Assembly: GCA_023653785.1 (NCBI GenBank)
Contig: JAMKCH010007228.1
Span: 25,430-89,429, forward strand
Source: Ophioderma brevispina
Taxonomy: Eukaryota > Echinodermata > Ophiuroidea > Amphilepidida > Ophiodermatidae
DNA: 64,000 bases
Reading direction: 5' to 3'
The position numbers and the translations under genes are program-made. Numbering within the stretch: position 1 is the stretch's first letter; each line of letters starts with the position of its first letter. This document shows positions 21,901-34,020 of this stretch, piece after piece. The notes under the pieces were generated by a model that saw only the letters and a program-made list of their open reading frames with translations, was not told where the DNA came from and searched no databases.

Positions 21901-21959
21901 TAAGTCAATTTAGTGCAATTGCCTAGACCTTACACAGGTTGACCTGAGTAAAGAAAAAT

Positions 21960-22480
21960 AGTGTGTTTTTTGTGGAGGGCGATTAGAGAAAATGCTTTCC
22001 AGACACTCAAGGGGCTACTTGATTGAAGCACCGATACTAGCCTACCCTTCAGAACAAGAAGATATTTCTTGTACAGATCAAGTAAGTTTGGGTTAGGATG
22101 AGTTTTGCTCAAGTCCAGGATGGCACGAACGGTCATTGCTTTTACTATGTAGACACTCAAAAAAGCAGGAAAGAAAGGAACTATTGCATAACACGGAAAG
22201 AACTTCTGCAATGTTGTCATTGCCTCCGTCAAACATTTCCACCATTATCTTTTTGGTAGAAAATTCACAGTTAGGACAGGATCATGGTGGTGCACTAAAG
22301 TGGCTCATGCGATTCAAGCACCCAGAAGCCCAAGTAGCCTAGGGAAAGAAAATTCTGGGTACATATGATTTTGAGATAGAACACAGATGAGGACTAACCA
22401 TGCAATGCCGATGCACTGTCTAGGAGACCGTGTGAAGGACAGGAGTGTAGGCAATGTCAGTAAAATTGAGGCAAAAAATA
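21960..22480 (+). pseudogene. Gypsy RNase H region, heavily decayed
   Basis: Between the reverse transcriptase and the integrase one can read APILAYPSEQEDIS near 22030 (family pattern aPvLayPd), and an HGGALKWLMRFKHPEAQVA segment at 22283-22340 (pattern H.aLkwL..fk.peGqlA..iw.L). The spacing agrees with the RNase H connection region. It is more decayed than its neighbours. Confidence 0.55.
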
Positions 22481-23029
22481 TATGCATTATGAAAAACTGT
22501 TGACAAGTATCCCACTAGGACACAGAAAGCCAAGTAGAAACACACAGATCCAAAGTTACATGTAAGGGACTAAAGTAAGGAGAACCAGAGAAACTCTCAC
22601 TGTAAAACAAAGCTAATAACGTTTGGACAGCAGTATGAGTCGTAAACAACTTAGAAGTCTGCTCACTTAGCAGCCCACAGACCATAAGCAAAATCTGAAA
22701 ACTCAAAGAACAGCATACTGAGAGACCTACATGGCAAGAAATTTCAATTGAGGGACCTAAATTCAAAGGATATTGGAGTATGGGGACAGGCTTAGAGTGA
22801 TAGATGGGGTATGTTATGTAGATAAGGTAGTCCAGGAAGTAGAGGTTAAAGTAATTAGAAGTAGAGACGATGAAGAAGTAGAAGTATTGCCGAAAATCCC
22901 TAGGGAACCCGCCGGTTGAACGTGGTAATAGAATGGGTTGGTATATCTCTGCCCGGGAGCAATAGCTGCTGGGCATGCCATTTAGTAAAAACATTCGGAT
23001 TAAAATGATGAAGTTGAAGTGAAGAAGGA

Positions 23030-24010
23030 ATCAAGGGAGGGAGTGACTACAGAAGAGAAAAAAGGGATAGGTGGCCACCAATACGTATTAGTGCTTCCGA
23101 AAAGTTTGCGTAATAGTGCACTACGCCAATCACATGTTAGGCGTGCAGGACATTTAGGAGGTACTAAAACCTTACAGCGTGTTAGGGAGCACTTTTACTA
23201 GGTCGGAATGACAACAGATGTAATGAAATGGGTCACAAGTTGTGAAATGTGTCAGAAAAAGCAGCCAAGAAATCAAGAGATAGGGCCCCCATGAAGCAGT
23301 ACAAGTAGGGAAGCTCCTTTAGAAGGGATGGCAGTAGATATCCTGGGTCCACTTCCACAAACTGAAAGAGGGAAGGGACAAGTATTATATTATTTATGTG
23401 TAGGAGACTATTTTACAAAGTGGGTAACTGCCATTCCAATTCCCAATCAAGAAGCCGAGACAGTAGCACGTGCTTTAGTTGAAAATGTTTGAGGTATATT
23501 GGCGTATGTAGACAGATGCACTCAGATTCAGCCGAAATTTGAAAGGAGGCTATTTCAAGAAGTATGGAAATTATATTGAATAGAGAAGTCACGAAAGACT
23601 CCGTATAGACCACCAAAGTGATGGTTTTATGATGAAACGTTATGCGAACTCTTGCTAGTATGTTGCGCAATTATGTAGGCCAAAGTCAAACTGATGGGAT
23701 GACCCATTCCCCGTACGTCATTGATGGCGTTACAGGTCATCTGAACATTGAATGTAAAGGTTCTTTCTCATTGAAATGATGTTTGGGAGGGTTGCCCAAT
23801 TGCCAGTAGAGTTAAACTATGGAACACCTTTGCAGGAGAAGTTCGAATCAGCAACCGAGTATGTGACAGAGTTGAAAAGGCATTTTAGAGAAAGCCACAA
23901 ATTTGGCCAAGAAGTACAATGTCAATTGAAAAGCACAAAAGTACTACGACACCGTCGATTCAAATATTACAAGTACCAGATTGGCGATTTAGTAGGTACT
24001 ATCTAGATTG
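23030..24010 (+). pseudogene. Gypsy integrase, frame-broken
   Basis: The zinc-binding part shows SHVRRAGHLGGTKTLQRVRE (two histidines) at 23120-23180 and a CEMC pair at 23241. The core shows GMAVDILGPLPQT at 23325 and CVGDYFTKWVTAIPIPNQEA at 23400, matching the DxxGPLP...Dyf.kW pattern. The C-terminal part is open at 23776-24005 (MMFGRVAQLPVELNYGTPLQ). The middle of the core holds stops. Confidence 0.75.
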
Positions 24011-24864
24011 AGAAAACCAGGGTTTGTCCTAAGTTAACTTATAAGTGGCCAGTGGAAAACCAGAACCGAATGGTGTCGACAAGTTTACGTAAATAGTGAA
24101 GCTTCTACTAATTCGTTCGACAAGAAATACAAGTGCTTACCTGATTTTGGACTTCGTCTCTGGATTGCTTGACGTTGTATACTTTCCTTATTCTTCATTG
24201 TTTTATTTTAATTTTATTATTGGCAATTTATTTATTATTGGGGATGAGGCTAAATTGTACTTCTGGCCACAGTTTATATTAGTTTGTTGCCGCTACCCTG
24301 AAGTCCTCGCTACCAAAAATTTGTATTTGCGCTACCAAAGTTTAGAATTAAAATTGTTTGTTTTCTCTTTTGTCCTTAGAACTCACGCCACAGTCCACTT
24401 AAGTACATCCTGTGTAGATTTACGAAATTGTCATTGCGGCAATCTATGATTTTTCTTAAAAAATTATTTTCCACGTCTTTCTATGGAGAATGGCATATCG
24501 AGGGCACTATAAACATACAATTATGACCTTTGTAAGCCTCTTTAGCAGGATTCCCGCAATGGATATGTCTGATTTTTGCAGAATATAGCTCTTGCATATC
24601 CCTATTTATATCAGTTGTCAATTGTGTCGCCATTGCTTAAAATTGTTCTAAAATAAAAGAGACCATTTACATGGGTCAAACGCTGTGCATTACCAATGAC
24701 TGTGGATACGCTAAGAAGAAGAAAGTTAGGGTCATTTTGACTGGAATGCACATAATAAACATCCTTGGATATTATTTGGTTGTTCTTTAGGACAGTTTCA
24801 ACATACCGGTGTCCTGAACAGCAATATGTATTTACATTGTATAATTCTGTATTTTTTTTCTCAG

Positions 24865-24954
24865 TTTGCTTGGTACAGGATATTTGTTCGCCCAGCTAGT
24901 GGTAGCAATGTCAAAGTGAGACTCAATGATTACTTCCTCCCTGGGCTTCAAGAG
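24865..24954 (+). CDS. CFAP54: CFAP54-like exon 12
   Basis: This 90-base exon is open and in phase between TTTTTCTCAG and CAAGAG|GTCAGC. It encodes FAWYRIFVRPASGSNVKVRL and NDYFLPGLQE. The WYRIF..KVRLNDY pattern fits the first strands of the fibronectin-III-like segment as I recall it. It has no frame break and is a good anchor. Confidence 0.8.
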
Positions 24955-25084
24955 GTCAGCTTAGCTATTGTTCTTTATACTGTGTCAGGCCGTGGCAAGG
25001 GTTTTACATCGCTTAACCTATTTTGAAAATAAATTACAATTTGTAAAAGCCAATTCTCTGTGGTGTGAACAGCTGAAATGGATC

Positions 25085-25840
25085 CATGGGAATCAAAAAG
25101 ATAAGAGAGTGACGCCAAGTTTGGCAAGAGATTTGTGTGTGTGGAAGATGCAAGAAAAGATCTAGAGAATGGTGGAAAGGAGGAAAGGTTGTGTGTTGAG
25201 GTGGAATCTGTGAAGGAGTTCACATACTTGGGGATAAGGTTAGTGAGGTGGTGGATGTGAGGCATCTGTGACAGCTAGAAGTAAGGTAGTGGAAGGTAAA
25301 GTTCAGGAATGTGAAAGTTGGTTACCCGGGAAAAGATTTCCTTGAAGCTGAAAGGAATGGTGTAGAAAGTTGTGTGAGATCGTTGATGATGTATGAAGTG
25401 GAGACATGGTGTCATAGCGAAAGTTAAGATGGTGATAATTTGAGAAGGCCAGAGATCAATGATACGAGGATTTTTGGTGTGAAGTTGATGAAGGAAGAAG
25501 ACTGAGGAGCTTGATGCAGGTTTTGGTTTGGAAAATTGGTTGGACCGGTTTTGGCAAAGGTGGTGGACCGGTTGGCGAAGGCGAACAGTGTACGGTGGTA
25601 TGGTCGCTTGTGCTGAGGAGGAGGATGATCATGTTTTTAAGAAGGCTTTTGAAGGAGTTAGTGGATGACGCAAGAAAGACATGGGAGAAGCAAGTGGAGG
25701 TGGAGAGTTGGAGGAATTGGTTAAGGATGGAGGATGCATTGAATCGGGCGAAAGGGAAGGAGTATAATGGTGATTGCTACGAGTGTGAGGTAAATCCGAC
25801 CACCCCTGTTTAGCGGGACAAAAACGTATTTAAAACTTGC
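25085..25840 (+). mobile_element. LINE ORF2 3'-end fragment
   Basis: Frame-broken pieces: a VKEFTYLGDKV-like block near 25215, and an open frame from 25511 ending at 25813 with ARKTWEKQVEVESWRN, NWLRMEDALNRAKGKEY and CYECEVNPTTPV. KTW..QV.....L...DAL.RAKW is the well-known tail of LINE reverse transcriptases. The element ends with the dispersed tail GAGGTAAATCCGACCACCCC. The scrap at 641-885 belongs to the same family. Confidence 0.7.
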
Positions 25841-26304
25841 ATTACATGCACCAGAGCATTTTATAAACTGCAATGTATTCAAATTACATTGCGCGCCTTA
25901 CAATTATAGTGCTTAAATTCTCAATTGTACAGTCTACTTGTTTGAACTGCACATATGAATGACATCACTCAAAACATTTGCAACTGTTTTTTTTTTGCAA
26001 CAAAAAAGTCTAGCTTCATATGCTGCACCATTAATAATTCCCGTCACCTATCATCATACACTGCTTGGGAGCACATACGTTTTTCAAATGGAGCAGGGAT
26101 TCCATCAATCAAAGATTCAAAGAAATCAATGTATACTATATAAACTTTTGATTTGATTTACCATGGTCGTTTTTTTCTTTATATGCTTTTGCTATTCATA
26201 ATTTTTTTGGTGTAGTATTTGTATTTATTAGAGCTCTTGGTATACTTCCACTGTGGTAAAAGTATGTACTCATCAATGCAGTAATATCTTTGGTTGTCCT
26301 TCAG

Positions 26305-26479
26305 GTTCCAGCGTAGATGTGAGTTGCATATATCAGGCGGACAACCAATGAGAGATATGTGTTTGCAGTAGCAGCCTACACTGCCCAGGGCAAGCTAATT
26401 GGTGGATCTATAGAGACTCTGTAAACCTGTGCTATGTGTGCATCCACTGCTATCCTCATTACTTATGCCTTCCTTAGCG
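26305..26479 (+). CDS. CFAP54: CFAP54-like exon 13 (fibronectin-III-like end)
   Basis: The exon follows GTCCTTCAG. After a broken start it reads TNERYVFAVAAYTAQGKLIG, then GSIETL, a break, then CAMCASTAILITYAFLS. EPNEKYVFAVAAYs..GKLIG..IGeTtkPi is the pattern I remember for CFAP54 in other animals, and it is the strongest single identity clue. A candidate donor is GCG|GTGAAG at 26480. Two or three indels are needed. Confidence 0.75.
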
Positions 26480-27939
26480 GTGAAGATGTTGTGTTCACTT
26501 CTACTTCCAAGTCCAGCAATCAGCACTTAATATGTTGGAATTAACAAACAAGATACACAGTGGGAGTACTGGATTATAATCCTATTGTGAGTCCTACAAA
26601 AATCCCCCAGGGATGTCATTGCAAATTTTGAGTGGGTCAATTTGTTTTGAATATACCAAACCTAGGCATTTTATTGTAATTTATGCCAAAAATCTTTCTT
26701 AACACTTGAATTGTTTTCCGCAATTTGTTGGTTCCTAGCCCAGGCCCCATAACCGATTTTAGAGGAGGGGCCAAATTTTTTTTTTCAAATTGGGACCTTT
26801 CCCCCCAAATCCGCATCTCCCCAAAAGGGAGGGGGGAATATTTGGCAAAGTGACCCTATTTAACCAATCTTTTCACCTTTTTTTCGACAAAATAGCATCA
26901 GACACCCCCTAATTTTTAGGTTGGCTCTGATCGACAAAATGTTTTTGTCCTCTTTGTTCATTTTGTTAAGGTTTTAGGGTTTTTTTTTGGCCCCCGCCAA
27001 CTTTAGTTGGCAAAGGTGGACTATAGAAATGCCCTGTGTGCATGTGTGTGTGCGGTGTGTGTGGTCACTGTGTCAACCATTTGATATGAGACGATTCACA
27101 TGGTAAGGCGTATGTTGGTTTAACGTTACAAGCATTGCGCACTGCTCCGTCCAATTGAAGGTGCATACACAATGGGACGATTGATTTAGAGCTCGGATAA
27201 ATCTAAATTTTAGTATATGTTACATATAGCTTCTTCTTAAAATGTTAAAGAAGAAATAAAGGTATTAATTGTTTAGCCTCTTCTGGTGTATCTAAGTGTC
27301 TCACAAGGCTAACAGCCTATTTTGCATACCTAAAATAACCTGCTGCTTCTCTTGTTTTTTATAATAGTTTTATGTTAATTTTTTCTCCCCTATTTGTAAT
27401 TTCTCCCCAACCATGCTGTCGCCTGTATGCATTGACATGCGAGATACCCTCAGAGGCTCCACCCATACTTTATTTTCTAAATCTCACAGATGGCCTAGGG
27501 ACTATAACCACCTTGGTTTAAATTTTCCTTGATAATTCAAGAGTGGTCTTTTTATATCTTATCTATTGTAACTAATATTAATACATTACATTCAATAATG
27601 GAACTAGGTTAGATCTTAGACTCGTGGCAGGTGAGAGGTAGATTTGTTCTGCCATCTTAAAATGTGGAAAATTTTGTCCACTTTTTGGCTGTATTCTAAA
27701 AAGTAGACTTCACTCAAATTTTAGTTAGGTTTGTATTATTGAAACTATAAATTGATGATGATATCATACAGAAGCCCATTCCAGGAGTAAAAAACCCATG
27801 AACTTTATGCCGAAAATTGATGTTTTCTGGGCTTAAAGTGTAAAAATCATGAGTTTTGTTCTCTAAAGATTTTGTTGAAAACTTGAATTTTTAGTCACCT
27901 TGATCAACTAACATGGCTGAATTCCTATATTTATTACAG

Positions 27940-28082
27940 GCAGGCCTTACCAGATATGATGCCACCCGATAGCAGTGATGCTAGCAAAGTAGTGGGATAA
28001 TTTGTAGCTCCAGTGCCACCACCAGAGTCTGAGACAGAGATTGAGTCTGAACAGAAAGACTTTCAAAACTCAAACTCGGAGG
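27940..28082 (+). CDS. CFAP54: CFAP54-like exon 14
   Basis: Acceptor TTTATTACAG, donor candidate GGAG|GGTTTGT or one base on. The reading is QALPDMMPPDSSDASKVVG, a TAA, then FVAPVPPPESETEIESEQKD and FQNSNSE in the same frame. An acidic, proline-containing linker is plausible after the fibronectin-III-like part. The TAA is the only break. Confidence 0.5.
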
Positions 28083-30747
28083 GTTTGTGCCTTATCGTTT
28101 TCACTCTTTTTGTATAACTCCTAGAATATGGCAATAGAGTTTGCGGTTTGATAAATTAATTGGTTATAGAACAAATTTGAATAGCATGTAGACTACAGTA
28201 CTTGATAAGTCTAAATTAGAGCCTTAATTGAATTTGTCAGAAGGGCTGCATCATCAAAAATTAGTCCCTTCCCTAAAATGGTATTTGTACCCAAATGGCA
28301 TTTTGATTAAAAAAGTAGGAATTGAGATTGTAAAATTAGGTTTAGGGTTGGAGATATGTAAGGGGCTTATGGTATAAAGATTGTAATCCTCAACCAGATG
28401 GAAAAAACAAATAACAAATGAATAACCATCAATCAAACTTTACAACATGATCATATCTGATTAATTAGAGCAAATTGTAGAGTGCTTTAGCCCTAAGGCA
28501 GTGACATCAGTTGCATTGAGTGAAACCGGACAGGTGTACACAATATCGCGCATGTTTACAGCTGGCACTTACATGCATGAAGGAAATGTCTGTTTTGATG
28601 TCACTCACTTATGGTAGCTAAATGCCAACCAACTTTTTCCTTTTCTTTTTTTTTCTTTAAAGCCGTGTCCACATGTCATTAGTAATGGCCTTGTGGTGGT
28701 GTCAGGATGTATTCAACTGAGTAAGCTGATCCGGGGCCGAATGTATCCACGATGCGTTAAATGCACTAAAGTGTGCTCATACTTCAGACATACCTTTACT
28801 GAAAGCATAACAACTATGAAATAACAACGATGAAGGGATAGGTTTGCCCAGGTTAAAAGATCATTGTCTTAGACATCTTTGCACAAATATTTAAGATGAT
28901 TTTCCTGAAGACTGAATACCAGTAAATTGACAGTGCTGCTTATCCGTATTGCTGTGTTGATTAGTATGTTTCTCAGTGGAATCTTCATTAATGTTGATGT
29001 CAGCATGAACCCCCCCAAACCCGCCCACCACCGGGAACCATCTCTGTGATAAACTGGTGATAGAGGGCCCATACTAAAAAGAGCAGGTAAAAATTCAATT
29101 ATGTTGTAACTGTTTATGCCAAGTTGTAGATATGTTGGCGTCAGAGATGCTTCTTATACATTGTACCGCCATGCATATCCTGGAAATATTATATGTTTTA
29201 ACCAATTAAGTTCAATCACCTTTAGAGCTTAAAGATGCTGTAACAAAGTGAACTCGTTTTTCAGCATCCGATCTAGAAAAAAAGTGATATCTCTTAGCTT
29301 TGCCAAACTAGACATTTTTTTGTCCTTGTGAGGAGACAATTCGTACAGGTTTCTACTGAGTGAGAATCAAAAAATGAAATGTTGGACCGCGGTATGACCT
29401 TGATCTTTCTAATTGAGTCGAGAAATAAAAAAATTGAAGGTTGGCCCTGTATGACCTTTGACCTTGTGTATTCAAGGTCTGTGTAGAATTGCCAGGTGGG
29501 GCCAAGGAAATTATATTTTCCCTATAGATCAGAAAAAAAAGATCCATTGTCCTTAGAGCTGGGGTAAAATAGTTTCCTACTTTAACTATCAGTGTTTGGA
29601 CAAGTTATGAACAATCACACTTTTTGCCAAATTGCAACTGAATCCCATGATTTTTATGAGGTTTGGTCAGGCCCGTCACGCGGGGTTACACACGCCCCAT
29701 AATTCCACAATTCAATTTGCTTAATTTGACTTCAAGGGGGGGGTGGGGGTTTGGAAGTTTTCTTTAAAAAAAAAGTTTTCTAAAAAAAAAAAAAACTTCA
29801 TCCCCCACAATAGGAGCAAAAAAAAAACCTTCAAAAATCCGCTTTCCATTAAAAAACAAATCTTTACCCGCACCTTATAAAAGGGTTAAAAAAAAACTTG
29901 CCCTGTGGAAACACACAAAAAACTGCCCTGTACTTCCATTGAAAAGTACTCTCTTAACCCATAAAATTTGGCAATTTTTTTTTCCACGCTATGCGCGGTT
30001 TTAAAAAGTAATTACAGACCTGATTAAAGTGTTGGGCTTCTCTGGTTTGAGAAATTACGACACATTTGTTATTGTTATGCATATCGCATGCATGAAACGG
30101 CCCGTGCACCCAACCTTGACGTGCTTCATCACAAATTAGCCTTACACCAGTTTTCAGACCATTACTCAAAGTAGGGCTATATTACTATTTTTATAATTAA
30201 CTTGTACTTGCAATTTTCCATTGGTACTATCAAACTATTAAGTAGAATTTTAATTGCCTTGAAAACTAAATACTCCAAAGTTTCGTCCACATCCACACAC
30301 CGATCGCTTATCGGCACATGGCTCATTGTCGGCACTACATCAGGAAACCATTTTATTTTGCTTTGCAAAACAGTTGGTCATGCATTATAATATTATATAC
30401 TTCATTAATAAATTTACGATTGTTTATTGTTTGAAACTCTATCACGTGATTAACAACTATGCGCCAAAAAATCGGCGCCATCCGTAAAAAGTATCCCTAA
30501 GTCACACCCACCCGTAAATAGTTCATTTTTCCAAATATTTACGCTCAGAGGTACTATTTACGGCGCTTATTTCGCGTAACCTACGCTTAATTTCGCAGTG
30601 GCCAATCCCATTTGCGCGTAGTGGATTGCATTTGGACTACCACATTCATTCACAGAGATGCATCGTTTGACGTGAAATTTATTGAATGAAAATGCAAAAA
30701 TTTATTTTTTATTAACTGGAAATTTATGAATGAAGTACATAAAACAA
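28083..30747. other. Intron without recognised genes
   Basis: AT-rich sequence with short homopolymers, including poly-A and poly-C/G runs at 29740-29900. The bases near 29690 (CACGCGGGGTTACACACG) look like a decayed repeat. No exon with convincing splice sites and no transposon domain was seen. Confidence 0.4.
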
Positions 30748-30910
30748 ATATATACTGACTTATTCGGAGCCTCTGGCTTAAAAACTATGTCCCCTCGTGA
30801 CTACATTAGTGCTATTTTGCTTCGGGGCTGCGCCCCTCAGCAAAATAGCACTATTGTAGTCACCGTCTGCACCATATTTTTAACCAGAGACTCTCATGTC
30901 AGTATATATT
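30748..30910. repeat. 163-bp imperfect palindrome (foldback hairpin)
   Basis: The whole segment pairs with itself. The outermost arms are ATATATACTGAC and GTCAGTATATAT, then GAGCCTCTGGCTTAAAAA against TTTTTAACCAGAGACTC, then GTGACTACATTAGTGCTATT against AATAGCACTATTGTAGTCAC, with a GGGGCTGCGCCCC tip. It is most likely a small non-autonomous foldback element. A structured RNA is possible but nothing else supports it. Confidence 0.8.
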
Positions 30911-31104
30911 GTATAATATTGTTACCATCAAATTTGCATGAGAAAATGTGTTTTTGGAAAGTGAACATTGCAATGGGTTCTGCACTTTGCCGCACTCACC
31001 CCGGCAGCTTGATATACGTACTATCCATTCACATTTTGCATAAAAAGGTTAAAAATAGGCAAAATGGAGTTAAATTTGCTATAAACATTATATGTTTGTG
31101 TAGG

Positions 31105-32060
31105 GGTGATGAAAGTTGGTGGGGGGGGTTGGGTGGTCAACATTCAGTGCCGTAAAATTTGGAAGGTCATTTCAAGGTCATACTATGGTCACCACAGTCA
31201 ATCACTTAACATGTGTAGAGGATTAAAATTGGTGGGTGTGGTCAACATTCATCCCAACATTTTGAAGGTCATTTCAAGGTCACCAAGGTCAAATCACTTA
31301 ACATGTGGTAGGAGGATGAAAATTGTGGGTGTGATCAACATTCAGTACCAACAATTTTTGAAGGTCAATTTTACACAAGGTCATCCGGGTAATCCAAGGT
31401 CAAATCACTTAACATTGGTAGAGATGAAAAATTGGTGTGTGGTCAACTTCAGTCCATATTTTTTAAGTTAATTTTCAAGGTCATCCGAGGTCATCCAAGG
31501 TCAATCACTTAACAGTGGTTGAGAATTGAAAATTTGTGGGTGTGATCAACATTCGTGCAAACCTTTTTAGGTCAATGTGACTGTCATGAGGATGCATCCA
31601 AGGTCAAATTTACTAAATATGTGGTAGGAGGATGAAACTTGGTGGGTGTGTTCAACATTCAGTGCAGACAATTTTTTGAAGGTCTGCGGGGTCCATTCAG
31701 GTCAAATCACTAACATGTGGTAGGAGGATGAAAATTGGTGGGTGTTTTCAACATTCCGCACCAAAAATTTTGAAGGTCATTCATCAATTCTGCAGTATCA
31801 TCCAAGGTCAAATCCTTGACATGTGGTATGAGGGTGAACATTGGTGAGTGTGTTTATCATTCAGTTCAAAAATTTGATGTCATTTCAAGGTCCATGTGGG
31901 GGTCTTTAAAGTCAAATCACTAATCAATGTGGTACGAGGATGAAACTTGGTGGGTGTGGTCCAACATTCTTGTTGGACACTTTGAAGGTCATTTCAGGTA
32001 TGTGGTCATCCGAGTCAAATCACTAACATGTGTGAGCGATTAAACTTGTGGGGCCACTCA
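31105..32060 (+). repeat. Minisatellite, about ten units of about 100 bp
   Basis: Each unit holds GGATGAAAATTGGTGGGTGT, then GGTCAACATTCAGTGC, a TTTTTGAAGGTCA stretch, a run of AAGGTCA words and AAATCACTTAACATGTGGTA. Units start near 31105, 31223, 31315, 31424, 31524, 31631, 31726, 31832, 31939 and 32035. AGGTCA or TCAAGGTCA occurs several times per unit. Confidence 0.85.
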
Positions 32061-32681
32061 CCATCTTCCCGATATCTTACATTGTTGCTTCTTGTTTCTT
32101 TAGCACAACTGCACTGGGCGGGTACCTTTGTGGTTCGAGAACCGCCTTTTTCATTGTTTCTATCAAATTTGCAGGGAAAATGTGCTTTTTTGAAAGCTGA
32201 TATACAAACTCTCTACGAACCTTTCTTGTCTTAATTCAACACAACTTAACCCTAAACTATCTATTTTACTTTTTAAAAATTATTAGTTTTTTTCTTTTTT
32301 TTAATTATGTATAAATAATATGTATACACATGTAAAGTGAACCACTTAATCAAGTTTGTTCCATCACTTTGCATGGGGCAAATGTGTTTTGGGCAAAGCG
32401 AATATTGCAAGGTTCCGCGCTTCGCCGGGAGGGGCATCCCCCTCCCCCAGACAGCTTCATATACAAACTCATCAAGAACATTTATTGCCTTAATTCAACA
32501 AAACTTAATCCATCAACATAATATTTTTAACTTTTTTAAAATGCTGTTCATACCTATAAGCATTAAAAAGGCACATTATACACATATAGAGTAACCACTT
32601 AGCAAGTTTTGTTTCTATCAAATTTGGTATTGGGAAAATGTTTTTTGGAAAGCGAATATGCAAGTGTTCCGCGCTTTGCGC

Positions 32682-32952
32682 CAGTGGCGTACAGGACCCG
32701 TGGTGGGGGGCAAGTTTCCCCCTCTGGCTCAAACAAGTTGGACATATGGACCAAAAGATGCATTTTCATCACTCTTTTTTCGGGAATTTCTAACCAATTT
32801 CACCTATCGTTGGGGCAAATTAAAGTAAATCGGCGATTGTCGAAATTCAGACTAATTAAGCAAATCCCGGACCGACGTACAATTTTCCCCCTCTTGCGAC
32901 GACGTAAACGATTTTTGCCCCCTCTGTACGCGACTTCTTTGGTACGCCACTG
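32682..32952. mobile_element. hAT-like non-autonomous element with target duplication
   Basis: CAGTGGCGTAC at 32682-32692 is perfectly inverted at 32942-32952 (GTACGCCACTG). The bases TTTGCGC flank both sides (32675-32681 and 32953-32959), a 7-bp duplication where hAT elements give 8; a missing base would explain it. The ends have the CAG...CTG form usual for hAT. It is 271 bp long with no transposase, and is inserted into a GCTTTGCGC stretch of the surrounding repeat. Confidence 0.85.
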
Positions 32953-33200
32953 TTTGCGCGGGAGGTGTATCCCCCCTCCGCCCACACTGGGACAGCTTGA
33001 TAAACCACTCTGCATTAACACTTTATGCTTAATTCAAACAAACTTAAAGAGAACGAGGAGATTTCCAGATAGAAGCGCCCCCAATTTTTTTTCGACCCGG
33101 TTTTTTTGCATATTTTGGGAATGCTTTCCAATGGATTGATCACACCTGAAGTGATAAGCCGAATACGCCGTCTTTATGTAATAAGATGATGAGTTTAAGT

Positions 33201-33226
33201 ACTTTCTGTCGTGCACGACAGAAAGT
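33201..33226. repeat. Perfect 26-bp palindrome
   Basis: ACTTTCTGTCGTG at 33201-33213 is followed at once by its exact reverse complement CACGACAGAAAGT. There is no spacer. Its role is unknown; it may mark an inverted join or an element end. Confidence 0.85.
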
Positions 33227-34020
33227 CAAAGCACAGTGTTTCTATGGACATTACGATAGTCAGGCCAGGTAAAAACAAGATTTGTGGTTTCTTTTTCTTG
33301 TTTTCCAATAAACCTTTGAAACTTCTTGGTAGGTGGTCTACATTACAATCGATCCAGTGCAAATTGATGAGAAATTTGTATCCCTCAAAAATCCCTCCAT
33401 CAACTATAAACCTATCTAACTATATTTTACTTCGTTAAAATGCTAATCATACCTTAATTTAAGTGAACCACTTATAAATTTCATTCAAGTTTTTCTATCA
33501 AATGTAATGGGGAAAATGTGTTTTTGGAAAGTAAATATTGTAAGAGTTCTGCTCCACTCCCCACCCACCCCCCCCCCCCCTCCCCCCCGGGACAGCTTAT
33601 ATACAAACTACTCTGCATGCCACTTTTATTTTTAATTCAACAAACTTACCCATCAACTATATTTTTACTTTTTCAAAACTGTTGATATACCTATAAACAG
33701 TATTTCACATTGTTTCCATCAAATTTGCAGGGAAAATGTTTTTTGGAAATCAGACATACTATACCCCCCCATCCGCACACCCGCCCGCCAGACAGCTTGA
33801 TACACAAACTCTCTGTGAACACTTTATGCTTAATATTCAAACCAAACTTAACCCTCAACTAAATTTTCTAATTAAAAATTCTCAGACCTATAGCCATATA
33901 AAGTGAACCCATTCAGAAATTTCAAATTGTTTTTTATATCAATATCATAAGAAAATGTTTTTGGAAGCAAAGCTGCAAGGTTCTGCGCACAACCCCCTTC
34001 CCTGCAGCACAAGCCCTGCA

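Larger units (their letters stand above)
20360..24015 (+). mobile_element. Ty3/Gypsy LTR-retrotransposon remnant
   Basis: The domains are in Ty3/Gypsy order: protease, reverse transcriptase, RNase H, integrase. All are in + frames broken by indels and stops. No paired long terminal repeats were recognised at either side, and no gag was found. It lies in the intron between exons 11 and 12, in the same orientation as the gene. The remnant is inactive as read. Confidence 0.8.
32130..34020. repeat. Degenerate repeat units, about 220-330 bp
   Basis: Units contain TATCAAATTTGCAGGGAAAA then TGTGTTTTTGGAAAGCGAAT, TTGCAAGGTTCTGCGCTTTG, a C-rich run, GACAGCTTGATATACAAACT and a run to TTAATTCAACAAAACTTAA. 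Starts are visible near 32158, 32357, 32614, 33494, 33712 and 33935, with an outlying one at 30925 before the minisatellite. They are interrupted by the element at 32682-32952. Confidence 0.65.

Noticed and set aside
20360..24015. An active retrotransposon or endogenous viral copy
   Set aside because: Every domain is broken by stops and indels, no envelope-like frame was seen, and no paired long terminal repeats were found.
31105..32060. Regular repeats that could suggest a CRISPR array
   Set aside because: Units are about 100 bp, variable, without unique spacers, and the window is eukaryotic.
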